From positions 1 to 64,000 of the forward strand of contig JAVBXY010000010.1 in the NCBI GenBank assembly GCA_030824275.1: 64,000 nt of DNA, written 5' to 3'. Positions 44,790 to 54,096 of the stretch are shown here, piece after piece. This stretch comes from Rhodocyclaceae bacterium (GTDB lineage Bacteria; Pseudomonadota; Gammaproteobacteria; Burkholderiales; Rhodocyclaceae). The notes beneath the pieces were generated by a model. The model ran no database searches. It saw nothing but the letters and a program-made list of their open reading frames with translations, and had not been told where the DNA came from. The first letter of the stretch is position 1; every line of letters begins with the position of its first letter. Made by a program: the position numbers and the translations under genes.

Positions 44790-47221
44790 TGACAGCGGAC
44801 AGCGACCACTCCTGCTATCACTGTGGCCTGCCGGTTCCGGCGGGCACTGATTTTCCTGTCCTGATTGATGAGCAGCCGCGCGAGATGTGTTGCGCCGGCT
44901 GCCAGGCCGTGGCCCAGGCCATCGTTGCCAACGGTCTCGGCGATTACTATCGGCACCGCGACGCGATGCCGGAAAGCCAGCGCGAGGCCTTGCCGACAGC
45001 GCTGGATGAACTGGGCCTGTTCGATCACCCCGACGTGCAGAAGAGCTTCGTGCAGCCGGTGGGCGAGCATGAGCAGGAAGCGGCGCTGATCCTCGAAGGC
45101 ATCACCTGTGCCGCCTGCGTCTGGCTCAACGAAGTCCATGTGCGCAAGCAGCCGGGCGTCACCGCCGTCGATATCAATTACGCCACGCGCCGCGCCCGCG
45201 TGCGTTGGGATGCGCGGGTGACCCGGCTGTCGGCCATTCTCGAAGCCATCGCCGCCATCGGCTATCGTGCCCATCCCTATGACATCGCCCGTTCCGAGGC
45301 GCTGGCGCAGAAGGAGCGCAAGGTCGCGCTGTGGCGGCTCTTCGTCGCCGCCTTCGGCATGATGCAGGTGATGATGTACGCCATCCCGGTGTATCTGGCC
45401 GATGGCGACATGACGCTGGACATTGAGCAGTTGCTGCGCTGGGCCAGCATGGTGTTGACCCTGCCGGTCATTCTGTATTCCTCAGCGCCGTTCTTTCGCA
45501 GCGCCTGGCGCGACATCAGTCTGCGGCGGGTCGGCATGGATGTGCCGGTGGCCCTTGGCGTCGGTGCCGCGTTTGGTGCCAGCGTGTGGGCGACGCTCAC
45601 CGCCAGCGGCGAGGTGTATTTCGATTCGGTGACCATGTTCGTCGCCTTTCTGCTCGGTGGCCGCTATCTGGAAATGCTGGCGCGGCAGAAAGCGGCGCGC
45701 AGCGTCGAGACTTTGGCTCGGGCCATTCCGGCCTTTGCCACGCGCTTTACCGCCTGGCCGGATAGCGCCAGCGAGCGGGTGGCGGTGGCCGAGCTGCGTG
45801 CCGGCGACGCGGTGCAGATCAAGCCCGGCGAGACCGTGCCGGCCGACGGTACGGTGCTGGATGGCGTCAGCGCTATCGATGAATCCCTGCTCACCGGCGA
45901 GAGCCGGCCGGTGGCGAAGCATGCGGGGGATGTGTTGACCGGGGGCAGTGTTAACGTCGAAAGCCCATTGGTGATGCGTGTCGAGCGGGTTGGCGAAGCA
46001 ACGCGCCTGGCCGCGATCCAGCGCCTGATGGAACGGGCGGCGGCGGAGAAACCGCATCTGGTGAAGATGGCAGACCGCATTGCCGGGCGCTTCATCATCG
46101 GCCTGCTATTGCTGGCCGTGGCAACGGCGATGGCCTGGTGGTGGATCGATCCGTCACGGGCCTTGTGGGTCTTCGTCACGGTTCTGGTGGTGAGTTGTCC
46201 CTGCGCCTTGTCGTTGGCCACGCCGGCGGCGCTGACGGTGGCGACCGGAGCATTGGCGCGGCGCGGTGTGCTGGTCACGCGCGGCCATGCCATCGAGGCA
46301 CTCGCACGGGCGGATCATTTCGTTTTCGACAAGACCGGCACGCTGACCCATGGCCATCCGGTGCTGGAGGAAGTCATTACCGTACGCGGCGATGAGGCGC
46401 AGGCCCGTCGCCTCGCAGCTGCGCTGGAACAGGGGTCTGAACATCCCGTGGCGAGGGCCTTGCGGGCTGGTGTCGCCGCCGATGGCGTCCTCGTCAGCGA
46501 TCAGCGGGCCACGACCGGGGCCGGTATCGTTGGGGTGATCGAGGGCGTCATCTGGCGCCTGGGGCGGCCGACCTTTGTGGCGGAGATGCATGGCCAGCCA
46601 ATTCCCGAGAGCATTCAGAAAATAGTCGGCGCTGGCGATACGGTGATCGCATTGGGCAGCGTCGATGGTTGGCAGGCATTCTTCCGCCTGACCGATACCT
46701 TGCGGCCCGAGGCGGCCGCCATGGCGGCACGTTTGAGGGCAGCGGGAATCGGTCTGTCGATATTCAGCGGCGATTCCCCTGCCGCAGCGCGCCGGATCGG
46801 TGACGCTCTCGGTATCCTGGATATTCGTGGCGGACTTACTCCCGAGGACAAGCATGCCGCGCTGAAAACCTTGCAAGCGGAGGGGCGGACAGTGGCCATG
46901 GTCGGTGACGGCGTCAACGATGCGCCTGTGCTGGCACAGGCACAGGTATCCATCGCCATGGGAGGCGGCGCTGACCTGGCGCGGGCCAATGCGGATATTG
47001 TGCTGCTGGGAAATGATCTGGCTGCTCTCGATGGTGGCCTGAGCTTGGCTCGTCGAACTCTGGGCATCGTTCGACAGAACCTGGTCTGGGCTTTCGCCTA
47101 CAATTTCCTGGCGATCCCGGCCGCCATGACCGGATGGGTCACGCCCTGGATGGCCGGAATCGGCATGTCCGCCAGCTCCCTGCTGGTGGTTCTCAATGCC
47201 TTGCGTATCGGAAGGGATTGA
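44789..47221 (+). CDS. ccoI: Copper-translocating P-type ATPase CcoI/FixI
   Basis: An inner-membrane P1B ATPase needed to assemble cbb3 oxidase copper centres, 810 residues. The GTG start overlaps the SDR stop (TAGTG). The N-terminal metal-binding part has CYHCGLPV and CCAGCQAV, and an HMA domain has GITCAACVWLNE. Membrane and catalytic motifs are TGES, SCPCAL, DKTGTLTHG and GDGVNDAPVL. The dispersed repeat encodes I-V-G-A-G-D-T-V near residue 612, in the nucleotide-binding domain. It is followed by ccoS. Confidence 0.96.
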   Translation: MTADSDHSCYHCGLPVPAGTDFPVLIDEQPREMCCAGCQAVAQAIVANGLGDYYRHRDAMPESQREALPTALDELGLFDHPDVQKSFVQPVGEHEQEAALILEGITCAACVWLNEVHVRKQPGVTAVDINYATRRARVRWDARVTRLSAILEAIAAIGYRAHPYDIARSEALAQKERKVALWRLFVAAFGMMQVMMYAIPVYLADGDMTLDIEQLLRWASMVLTLPVILYSSAPFFRSAWRDISLRRVGMDVPVALGVGAAFGASVWATLTASGEVYFDSVTMFVAFLLGGRYLEMLARQKAARSVETLARAIPAFATRFTAWPDSASERVAVAELRAGDAVQIKPGETVPADGTVLDGVSAIDESLLTGESRPVAKHAGDVLTGGSVNVESPLVMRVERVGEATRLAAIQRLMERAAAEKPHLVKMADRIAGRFIIGLLLLAVATAMAWWWIDPSRALWVFVTVLVVSCPCALSLATPAALTVATGALARRGVLVTRGHAIEALARADHFVFDKTGTLTHGHPVLEEVITVRGDEAQARRLAAALEQGSEHPVARALRAGVAADGVLVSDQRATTGAGIVGVIEGVIWRLGRPTFVAEMHGQPIPESIQKIVGAGDTVIALGSVDGWQAFFRLTDTLRPEAAAMAARLRAAGIGLSIFSGDSPAAARRIGDALGILDIRGGLTPEDKHAALKTLQAEGRTVAMVGDGVNDAPVLAQAQVSIAMGGGADLARANADIVLLGNDLAALDGGLSLARRTLGIVRQNLVWAFAYNFLAIPAAMTGWVTPWMAGIGMSASSLLVVLNALRIGRD
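46622..46645 (+). repeat. Dispersed 24-bp repeat, copy 11 (in ccoI)
   Basis: 22 of 24 matches. It is in sense orientation and read as I-V-G-A-G-D-T-V. Confidence 0.85.
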
Positions 47222-47222
47222 T

Positions 47223-47435
47223 ATGGAAATACTTTATCTGTTGGTCCCGCTTTCCGTGGTGCTGGTCTTCATCATCGCCGTGATCTTCTGGTGGTCCCTG
47301 AAGAGTGGGCAGTTCGAGGACATGGAGGGACCCGGTTATCGCATTCTGATGGACGACGACAAGTCAGGTGCCAATGGGAATCCCGGAAAACCGCCGACAG
47401 TTGACCCAGATCAAGGCAAGTCGGCAGGCAAGTAA
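47223..47435 (+). CDS. ccoS: cbb3 oxidase maturation protein CcoS
   Basis: A 70-residue protein with one N-terminal transmembrane helix (EILYLLVPLSVVLVFIIAVIFWWSL) followed by KSGQFEDMEGPGYRIL, the CcoS signature, and a short polar tail. It starts right after ccoI and is needed for cofactor insertion in cbb3 oxidase. Confidence 0.95.
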   Translation: MEILYLLVPLSVVLVFIIAVIFWWSLKSGQFEDMEGPGYRILMDDDKSGANGNPGKPPTVDPDQGKSAGK

Positions 47436-47503
47436 CCATACTCCACCTCGGGTTTTATGGCGGAGGTTAACGCTTCCGCCCGAAGGCTCTCTGTTGGGGT
47501 TGG

Positions 47504-47530
47504 GGGTGCGCGCTGCGCACCCTTTTTTTT
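47504..47530 (+). terminator. Intrinsic terminator after ccoS
   Basis: Stem GGGTGCGC / GCGCACCC with a 3-nt loop, followed by eight T residues. Confidence 0.9.
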
Positions 47531-47574
47531 GCGCGAAAGCTATTGCTACCAAGCTTCGCATTCCCCAACAAATG

Positions 47575-47588
47575 TTGATTTGGGTCAA
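47575..47588 (+). promoter_or_regulatory. FNR/Dnr-type box of the ccoNOQP promoter
   Basis: TTGATTTGGGTCAA differs from the FNR consensus TTGAT-N4-ATCAA at one base. A possible -10 TATCCT (47610-47615) would put the site near -41, a class II activator position. A 7-bp inverted repeat (47638-47644 / 47656-47662) lies in the presumed leader. Confidence 0.75.
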
Positions 47589-47710
47589 GTTTGGGGTCGG
47601 TCTGGAGTGTATCCTTCGCCCCGAACGTGGTGTCACACTGTCTACAAGTTTCAGATAGACAGCGCGATGCACAAATAGTTTCTTTTTTGATCCTGTGAGG
47701 TGAATCCGTC

Positions 47711-49132
47711 ATGCAATCGCAAGCGACTTACAACTACAAAGTCGTGCGCCAGTTCGCCGTGATGACCGTAATCTGGGGCATCGTCGGTATGCTGGTCGGC
47801 GTCATTATTGCCGCCCAGTTAGTCTGGCCCGAACTGAACGTCGTCGAATTTCTGAGCTACGGCCGACTGCGTCCGCTGCACACCAATGCCGTCATTTTTG
47901 CCTTCGGCGGTTGTGCACTGTTTGCCACGTCGTACTATGCGGTGCAACGCACCAGCCATGCGCCGCTGTTTGCGCCGGGCTTGGCCGCCTTCACCTTCTG
48001 GGGTTGGCAACTCGTCATCGTTCTTGCTGCGGTTTCCCTGCCTCTGGGTATCACCAGCGGCAAGGAATATGCCGAGCTGGAGTGGCCGGTAGACATCCTG
48101 ATCACGCTGGTCTGGGTCTCTTATGCCGTCGTCTTCTTTGGCACCATCGTCAAGCGGACCGTTTCCCACATCTATGTGGCGAACTGGTTCTTCGGCGGCT
48201 TCATCCTGACCGTGGCGGTTCTGCATCTGGTCAATAGCGCCGAAATCCCCGTGACTCTGACCAAGTCCTACTCGGCCTATGCCGGCGTACAGGACGCGAT
48301 GATTCAGTGGTGGTATGGCCACAACGCCGTGGGCTTCTTCCTGACCGCAGGCTTCCTCGGCATGATGTACTACTTCGTGCCGAAGCAGGCTGGTCGTCCG
48401 GTGTATTCCTACCGTCTTTCGGTGGTGCACTTCTGGGCGCTGATCTTCACCTACATGTGGGCAGGTCCGCATCACTTGCATTACACCGCGCTGCCTGACT
48501 GGACCCAGTCGGTCGGCATGATCTTCTCGCTGATCCTTCTTGCACCCTCCTGGGGTGGCATGATCAACGGCATCATGACCCTGTCGGGTGCCTGGCACAA
48601 ACTGCGCGATGATCCGATCCTGAAGTTCATGATCACCTCGCTGTCCTTCTACGGTATGTCCACGTTCGAAGGCCCGATGATGTCGATCAAGACGGTGAAT
48701 GCGCTGTCCCACTACACCGACTGGACCGTCGGCCATGTGCACTCCGGTGCTCTTGGCTGGGTGGCAATGATCTCCATCGGTTGCATCTACTACCTGTTGC
48801 CGCGCCTGTTTGGCAAGCCTGAAATGGCCTCGAAGAAGCTGGTCGAAGCCCACTTCTGGATTGCCACCATCGGCATCGTGCTTTACATCGCTTCGATGTG
48901 GATCGCCGGTGTGATGCAGGGCCTGATGTGGCGCGCCACCAACCCGGATGGCACCCTGACCTACTCCTTCGTTGAGTCCGTCAAGGCGACCTATCCCTTC
49001 TGGACCATCCGCCTGCTGGGCGGGGTGCTCTTCCTCACCGGCATGCTGATCATGGCGTACAACATGTTCATGACCATCGCTGGCGGCAAGGCCGTGAATG
49101 CCCCGGTTCTTCAACCGGCCGCAGCCCATTGA
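47711..49132 (+). CDS. ccoN: cbb3-type cytochrome c oxidase subunit I
   Basis: Catalytic heme-copper subunit of the high-affinity terminal oxidase, an inner-membrane protein with about 12 helices, 473 residues. Heme and copper ligands are visible in [42 protein letters not shown] (His plus the cross-linked Tyr), [12 protein letters not shown] and [14 protein letters not shown]. First gene of ccoNOQP behind an FNR-type site. Confidence 0.98.
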   Translation: MQSQATYNYKVVRQFAVMTVIWGIVGMLVGVIIAAQLVWPELNVVEFLSYGRLRPLHTNAVIFAFGGCALFATSYYAVQRTSHAPLFAPGLAAFTFWGWQLVIVLAAVSLPLGITSGKEYAELEWPVDILITLVWVSYAVVFFGTIVKRTVSHIYVANWFFGGFILTVAVLHLVNSAEIPVTLTKSYSAYAGVQDAMIQWWYGHNAVGFFLTAGFLGMMYYFVPKQAGRPVYSYRLSVVHFWALIFTYMWAGPHHLHYTALPDWTQSVGMIFSLILLAPSWGGMINGIMTLSGAWHKLRDDPILKFMITSLSFYGMSTFEGPMMSIKTVNALSHYTDWTVGHVHSGALGWVAMISIGCIYYLLPRLFGKPEMASKKLVEAHFWIATIGIVLYIASMWIAGVMQGLMWRATNPDGTLTYSFVESVKATYPFWTIRLLGGVLFLTGMLIMAYNMFMTIAGGKAVNAPVLQPAAAH

Positions 49133-49155
49133 GCCCGAGCGCAGATTAAGGAGCT

Positions 49156-49773
49156 ATGAACATGTTGACGCATGACAAGATTGAACGAAACGTCGGCTTG
49201 CTGATCGTGCTGGCCATTCTCACGGTCAGTGTGGGCGGCTTGGTGGAGATCGTTCCGCTGTTCTTCCAGAAGTCCACCACCACACCGGTGAACGAACTGG
49301 TCAAGCCGTATGACCCGGTTCGACTCGCGGGCCGCGACATCTACATCCGCGAAGGCTGCTACAACTGCCATTCGCAGATGATTCGTCCATTCCGCGCCGA
49401 GACCGAGCGCTATGGCCACTACTCGGTGGCGGGTGAGTTCGTGTATGACCATCCGTTCCAGTGGGGCTCCAAGCGCACTGGTCCGGATCTGGCTCGCGTC
49501 GGTGGTCGCTATTCCGACCAGTGGCATGCCACACACCTGCTGAATCCGCGTGACGTGGTGCCGGAGTCGAACATGCCCGCCTACTACTGGCTTAATCGTC
49601 CGCTCAAGGATGATGCCATCGACGGCAAGATGAAGGCGCTGCGCGCGGTTGGTGTCCCCTACACGGACGCCGAGATTGCCGGTGCCAAGAAGGCCATCGA
49701 GGGCAAGACCGAACTCGAAGCCCTGATCGCTTACCTGCAAGGCATGGGCACTGCGCTCAAGCAAACCAGGTAA
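49156..49773 (+). CDS. ccoO: cbb3-type oxidase subunit II (monoheme cytochrome c)
   Basis: A membrane-anchored cytochrome c, 205 residues. One N-terminal helix ([22 protein letters not shown]) is followed by the heme site [12 protein letters not shown] and the distal Met in [10 protein letters not shown]. It delivers electrons to CcoN. RBS AAGGAG precedes the ATG. Confidence 0.97.
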   Translation: MNMLTHDKIERNVGLLIVLAILTVSVGGLVEIVPLFFQKSTTTPVNELVKPYDPVRLAGRDIYIREGCYNCHSQMIRPFRAETERYGHYSVAGEFVYDHPFQWGSKRTGPDLARVGGRYSDQWHATHLLNPRDVVPESNMPAYYWLNRPLKDDAIDGKMKALRAVGVPYTDAEIAGAKKAIEGKTELEALIAYLQGMGTALKQTR

Positions 49774-49781
49774 GTACGAGC

Positions 49782-49973
49782 GTGGACATCAACGACCTGC
49801 GTTCCATCTTCACGGTGCTGGCGTTCATAGCGTTCGCTGGCATCGTCTGGTGGGCGTATTCCGACCGGCGCAAGGCAACCTACGACGAAGCGGCCAGAAT
49901 GCCGCTCGACGATGATTTGCCTGCCGTGTCGAACGGGCAGGTTTCGGAGAATCAAGAAAGGAAATCATCATGA
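49782..49973 (+). CDS. ccoQ: cbb3-type oxidase subunit CcoQ
   Basis: A 63-residue single-helix subunit starting with GTG (V-D-I-N-D-L-R-S). The helix IFTVLAFIAFAGIVWWAYS is followed by DRRKATYDEAARMPLDDD, the CcoQ pattern. It stabilises the oxidase. The 3' end overlaps ccoP by 4 nt. Confidence 0.95.
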   Translation: MDINDLRSIFTVLAFIAFAGIVWWAYSDRRKATYDEAARMPLDDDLPAVSNGQVSENQERKSS

Positions 49974-50959
49974 GTGATTTTGTGAGCGGCTTCTGGAACA
50001 TATACGTGGTGGGTCTTGTGCTCATCAGCATCATCGGTTGTGCAGTTTTTCTCTGGAGCCAGAGTTCGGCCAAGCATGTCGCCGGCCAGACTACTGGCCA
50101 TGTTTGGGACGAGGACTTGCAGGAATACAGCAACCCTCTGCCCAGCTGGTGGCGCTGGATGTTCTACATCACCATCTTCTTTGCCTTGTTCTATCTGGCG
50201 ATGTACCCCGGTCTCGGCACTTATGAAGGCCAATACAAATGGTCCTCAGTCGGTCAGTACAAGGGCGAGATGCAGAAGGCCGAAGAGCAGTACGCGCCGA
50301 TCTTCAAGAAGTTCCAGTCCCAGGACATCCGTGCAGTGGCGGCCAACAGCGAGGCCAAGGAAATGGGCCAGCGCCTGTTCCTGACCTACTGTGCGCAGTG
50401 CCATGGTTCGGACGCGAAGGGTGCCAAGGGCTTCCCCAACCTGACCGACAGTGACTGGCTCTTCGGTGGCCAACCCGAGCAGATCAAGGAATCGATCCTC
50501 AAGGGCCGCGATGCAATGATGCCGGCCAAGGGCGTCAAGCCGGATTTGAACGGCGATCAGATCAAGGACCTCGCCAACTATGTGCGGTCCATGTCCGGTC
50601 TGGCTTCCGACTCGATCCGTGCTCAGCGTGGCAAGGAACTGTTCGGCGCGGCCTGTGCGGCATGTCATGGCCCAGAAGGCAAGGGCATGGTGGGCGTTGC
50701 TCCCAACCTGAGTGACAAGGTCTGGCTGTACGGTAGCTCCGAGGAAGTGATCATCGAGACCATCACCAAGGGCCGCACTAATCGCATGCCGGCCTTCGGC
50801 GAATTCCTCGGCGATGCCAAGGCTCATCTGCTGGCTGCTTACGTGTATGGTTTGGGCGGTGGTGAAAAAGCGCCAGTCGCTGCTCCGGCTGCGGCACCTG
50901 CTGAGGCTGCTCCTGCTGCCGCAACTGCTGGCGAACCTGCTGCCGCAGAGAAGAAGTAA
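49970..50959 (+). CDS. ccoP: cbb3-type oxidase subunit III (diheme cytochrome c)
   Basis: A membrane-anchored diheme cytochrome c, 329 residues. Two N-terminal hydrophobic segments flank the conserved HVWDEDLQEYSNPLPSWWRWMF. The two heme sites are CAQCHG and CAACHG with Met ligands in DAMMPAKG and NRMPAFGEFLG. An alanine/proline-rich tail ends the protein. Confidence 0.97.
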   Translation: MSDFVSGFWNIYVVGLVLISIIGCAVFLWSQSSAKHVAGQTTGHVWDEDLQEYSNPLPSWWRWMFYITIFFALFYLAMYPGLGTYEGQYKWSSVGQYKGEMQKAEEQYAPIFKKFQSQDIRAVAANSEAKEMGQRLFLTYCAQCHGSDAKGAKGFPNLTDSDWLFGGQPEQIKESILKGRDAMMPAKGVKPDLNGDQIKDLANYVRSMSGLASDSIRAQRGKELFGAACAACHGPEGKGMVGVAPNLSDKVWLYGSSEEVIIETITKGRTNRMPAFGEFLGDAKAHLLAAYVYGLGGGEKAPVAAPAAAPAEAAPAAATAGEPAAAEKK

Positions 50960-50967
50960 TTCGTAAT

Positions 50968-51005
50968 AATTCCCCGGCCCCGCAATTGCGGCGTCGGGGA
51001 ATTTT
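50968..51005 (+). terminator. Terminator-like hairpin after ccoP
   Basis: An outer stem AATTCCCCG / CGGGGAATT encloses an inner palindrome CGCAATTGCG and is followed by TTTT. It separates ccoNOQP from ccoG, perhaps as an attenuating read-through point. Confidence 0.75.
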
Positions 51006-51041
51006 CGGTTGGCTTTATCAGAATCCACTAATACGATAATC

Positions 51042-52463
51042 ATGGCCTCCAATCCCCCCCCGACACCGCAGGACAATAACGTTGCCTTCGTTGAGGAAAG
51101 TCTTTACGAGGTACATAAAAAAATTCATCCCCGTGCTGTAAGTGGCGTTTTCGCTACATGGCGCTGGGCGTTGGTCTGGTTTACGCAGTTGCTGTACTAC
51201 GGCCTTTGCTGGCTGCCTTGGAATGGGCGTCAGGCAGTGCTGTTCGATCTGGTCGAGCGCAAGTTCTATATTTTCGGACTTGTCTTCTGGCCGCAGGACG
51301 TGTTCTTCCTTGCCATTCTGCTGATCATCTCGGCCTATTCGCTGTTCCTGTTTACCGCAGTCGGTGGTCGCCTATGGTGCGGCTATGCCTGTCCGCAGAC
51401 TGTGTACACAGAAATCTTCATGTGGCTGGAGCACAAGATTGAGGGCGACCGCAATGCCCGCCTCAAGCTGGATGCCGCGCCAATGAGTGGTCGCAAGCTG
51501 CTGTTGCGTGCTGCCAAATATGGTTCATGGATACTGCTCTCGATATGGACGGGATTCACGCTCGTTGGTTACTTCACACCGATCACGACGCTGTGGGGCT
51601 CAGTCTGGAACTTTACGCTGGGATCCTGGGAAGTATTCTGGATACTGTTCTATGGTGGCTTCACCTACCTGATGGCCGGCCACATGCGGGAGCAGGTGTG
51701 CAAATACATGTGCCCCTACGCCCGGTTTCAGGGGGTCATGTTTGACCCTGACACCCTGACCATCACCTATGACCAGGAGCGCGGCGAGCCGCGCGGTGCC
51801 CGCAAAAAGGGCGTCGATTACAAGGCACAGGGCAAGGGCGAATGTGTGGACTGCGGCATTTGTGTCCAGGTTTGCCCAACCGGCATCGATATTCGCAACG
51901 GCTTGCAATACGAGTGCATTGGTTGCGCTGCATGCATTGACGCCTGCGACCAGGTGATGGAGAAGATGGACTACCCGAAGGGATTGATTCGTTATTCAAC
52001 CGAGCACGCCATCGAGGCAAACTGGGGCTGGAAGGAGATTCTCGGCCACATCGTCCGTCCGCGCATCATCCTTTATACGTCGATTCTTGCCGTCATCTGC
52101 GTTGCGTTTGTCTGGGGTATCGCAACCAAGGCGACGCTGCGCGTGGATGTGATCCGTGATCGGGCGACCCTGGCGCGGGAGGTGGAAGGCGGGCTGATTG
52201 AGAACGTATATCGCCTGCATGTCATGAATGTTTCGGAGACATCCCATCGCTACTCCGTGAGCGTCACGGGATTGAACGGGATCGACATGATCGGCGAGCG
52301 GATTCTAGAGGTTCCGCCAGCAGCGGCGAAGGCCTTTACCGTGCAAGTGCGGGTACCGCCGGAATCGGGCAAGAAGGGATCGAACACCATTTACTTTGAT
52401 GTCAAGTCGATGGCTGACGAAAAGGTGGCTGTGCATGAAAAAGCCACCTTCCTCCAGCCATGA
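51042..52463 (+). CDS. ccoG: Cytochrome oxidase accessory protein CcoG/FixG
   Basis: An inner-membrane iron-sulfur protein involved in copper reduction for cbb3 assembly, 473 residues from ATG 51042. About five helices and ferredoxin-like sites are visible: WCGYACPQTVYTEIF, CKYMCPYARFQ, CVDCGICVQVCPTGIDIR and CIGCAACIDACDQVM. A C-terminal Ig-like domain (VMNVSETSHRYSVSVTGL) follows. The ribosome site is weak. Confidence 0.97.
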   Translation: MASNPPPTPQDNNVAFVEESLYEVHKKIHPRAVSGVFATWRWALVWFTQLLYYGLCWLPWNGRQAVLFDLVERKFYIFGLVFWPQDVFFLAILLIISAYSLFLFTAVGGRLWCGYACPQTVYTEIFMWLEHKIEGDRNARLKLDAAPMSGRKLLLRAAKYGSWILLSIWTGFTLVGYFTPITTLWGSVWNFTLGSWEVFWILFYGGFTYLMAGHMREQVCKYMCPYARFQGVMFDPDTLTITYDQERGEPRGARKKGVDYKAQGKGECVDCGICVQVCPTGIDIRNGLQYECIGCAACIDACDQVMEKMDYPKGLIRYSTEHAIEANWGWKEILGHIVRPRIILYTSILAVICVAFVWGIATKATLRVDVIRDRATLAREVEGGLIENVYRLHVMNVSETSHRYSVSVTGLNGIDMIGERILEVPPAAAKAFTVQVRVPPESGKKGSNTIYFDVKSMADEKVAVHEKATFLQP

Positions 52464-52474
52464 AGGAGCCCGCA

Positions 52475-52996
52475 ATGAATACAGCGCTTGTTCGCCCCTG
52501 GTACCGTGAGCCGTGGCCATGGATACTAATGACTGGCCCATTTATCGTTGTGATCGCAGGAATCTATACAGCCTGGCTGGCGATTACCACCAGCGATGGC
52601 TTGGTGACCGACGACTACTACAAGAAGGGGCTGGCTGTTAATCAGACCATCGAACGCAACGATCAGGCGACCAAGCTTGGTCTGGTGGCCGGCGTTCGTA
52701 TTGCGGGAGATATTTTGTCGGTGCGCATGCAGGCACAATCGGGGCAGTTCGAGACGCCAGCGGCCATATTCGTCACTATTTCCCATCCCACTCGCGCTGG
52801 CCTCGACCAGTCACGAGTCCTCGTTCGCAACGGGGAAGTCTATACCGGTGAAGTACGCTTACCGGCCTCCGGCCACTGGCTGGTCTTGCTCGAAGATGAG
52901 CGCAAGACCTGGCGCCTGATGGGTAACGTGGTATTGCCTGCCAATGGAGAGACTCTGATTGGGGTGGCACCGGTGGTTGCGGATAAACGTCAGTAA
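52475..52996 (+). CDS. ccoH: cbb3 assembly protein CcoH/FixH
   Basis: A 173-residue protein with one N-terminal helix (WPWILMTGPFIVVIAGIYTAWLAI) and the FixH signature TSDGLVTDDYYKKGLAVNQTIERND, then a periplasmic Ig-like domain. I take ATG 52475, preceded by AAGGAG with 6-nt spacing, over the overlapping ATG at 52460. Confidence 0.95.
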   Translation: MNTALVRPWYREPWPWILMTGPFIVVIAGIYTAWLAITTSDGLVTDDYYKKGLAVNQTIERNDQATKLGLVAGVRIAGDILSVRMQAQSGQFETPAAIFVTISHPTRAGLDQSRVLVRNGEVYTGEVRLPASGHWLVLLEDERKTWRLMGNVVLPANGETLIGVAPVVADKRQ

Positions 52997-53025
52997 GCTA
53001 TTTAAAAACGCAAGGAGAAGACATC

Positions 53026-53166
53026 ATGCACGCTTGGAAACTGTTGTTTGGCAGCGATATCGGTCTGCTCAGTCTATTTACCATAGGTTTCGTGATCGTG
53101 ATCGGGGTTGTTATGCTGATGTTCTACAAGAAAAAGGCTGAAGAAGACGCCCGCAACGCAAAATAA
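53026..53166 (+). CDS. 46-residue membrane protein (DUF3149-like)
   Basis: A short gene with a perfect AAGGAG nine bases before ATG 53026. It encodes MHAWKLLFGSDIGLLSLF, then a hydrophobic helix (TIGFVIVIGVVMLMFY) and a charged tail K-K-K-A-E-E-D-A-R-N-A-K. The LFGSDIGLLSL start plus a single helix matches the DUF3149 family of tiny proteins. It may be an oxidase accessory subunit, given its place after ccoH; this is inference. Confidence 0.85.
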   Translation: MHAWKLLFGSDIGLLSLFTIGFVIVIGVVMLMFYKKKAEEDARNAK

Positions 53167-53195
53167 CCGAGCGAATCCAGCCGGAGGAGACAGAA

Positions 53196-53441
53196 ATGCA
53201 GAAAATATTCTGGGTGCTGTGGCCATCTTTTGTGGTCGCCGGTATTGCAGAGGGGGCGTTTTTTACGCTGATTGATCCACAGGAACTCTATCTTTTCGGT
53301 GAACCGGTGCATCTTTCCAGAATGACGACCTACTCCATAGGATTCTTCGGCTTCTGGCTGGTCTGTGCGGCATCCAGTCTGCTGACCTGGTTTCTTCAGC
53401 GCAGCGCGAGTGAAGTCAACAAGGGTGTAGGCGCACAGTAA
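53196..53441 (+). CDS. Small two-helix membrane protein, unknown function
   Basis: An 81-residue protein with two predicted transmembrane helices (IFWVLWPSFVVAGIAEGAFFTLI and IGFFGFWLVCAASSLLTWFLQ) joined by a short loop containing DPQELYLFGEPVHLSR. GGAGGAG precedes the ATG. It is probably the last gene of the ccoG-ccoH-DUF3149 transcript, followed by a strong terminator. No family assigned. Confidence 0.8.
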   Translation: MQKIFWVLWPSFVVAGIAEGAFFTLIDPQELYLFGEPVHLSRMTTYSIGFFGFWLVCAASSLLTWFLQRSASEVNKGVGAQ

Positions 53442-53474
53442 AAAAATGGCCCGCAAATGCGGGCCATTTTTTTT
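53441..53474. terminator. Bidirectional intrinsic terminator
   Basis: A 9-bp perfect stem (53446-53454 with 53459-53467) with loop AAAT is flanked by an A tract on the left and eight T residues on the right. It serves the rightward cco accessory genes and the leftward hemerythrin gene. Confidence 0.93.
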
Positions 53475-53488
53475 GAAGGTGGATTGCC

Positions 53489-54076
53489 TCAGCTCATCAC
53501 TGGGCCGACGCCAATGGGAGGCGGCGCCAGGTTGACGATGCGTGTGAAGAGGTCGCGGAATTCGTGATCCGAATCGGCATTGAAGCGAGGATCGCCGTTC
53601 TCGTTGAAGGCTGCACCGATCTCGACCCAATCTTCAGGCGTAAGAACCTTTTTGGCCAGAGGAATGACTGTCTTTTCCTCAAGAGTCATGTGTTTCCAAG
53701 TCTCGTCGGCGAACTTTTCTACGGTGGCTGAAAATGCATCAAGGCCGTTTGGTTTTCCGGCTTCATAGTGACCCAGGGCAGACTCCAAGTCTCGGACATG
53801 TTGCCCCCCTTCCTCATGCTGCTTTTCCAATTCGGCAAGGATCTCGTTGGCTTCGCTGGTGCGCTGGCGAAGCTTGACGAAAAGGTAGGAGTTTTCTTTG
53901 GGGTGGTGCAGCTTTTCGGGGAATTCGTCGATGTAATAAATCATGGCCCAGAGCAGTTTGAAGTCGGGCTTTACATTCTTTTCGCGGGCTTCGCGGACGA
54001 TGTATTTCAATCCATGAACTACCGCAGCAAGAGAGCGGTGTTCGTCGTGAATGATGGCAAGAGCGGAATTCAGCAT
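53489..54076 (-). CDS. Hemerythrin-domain protein
   Basis: A 195-residue cytoplasmic four-helix bundle with a likely diiron site. Candidate ligands are the histidines and glutamates in IHDEHRSLAAVVHGL, KLHHPKENSYLF, LEKQHEEGGQHVRDLE and WKHMTLEEKTVIPLA. Related proteins bind oxygen or nitric oxide or protect iron centres. It lies 20 nt downstream of uspA on the same strand, so the two probably share a transcript. Confidence 0.9.
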   Translation of the reverse strand: MLNSALAIIHDEHRSLAAVVHGLKYIVREAREKNVKPDFKLLWAMIYYIDEFPEKLHHPKENSYLFVKLRQRTSEANEILAELEKQHEEGGQHVRDLESALGHYEAGKPNGLDAFSATVEKFADETWKHMTLEEKTVIPLAKKVLTPEDWVEIGAAFNENGDPRFNADSDHEFRDLFTRIVNLAPPPIGVGPVMS

Positions 54077-54096
54077 AGTGATCCTCCTGGACCGGA

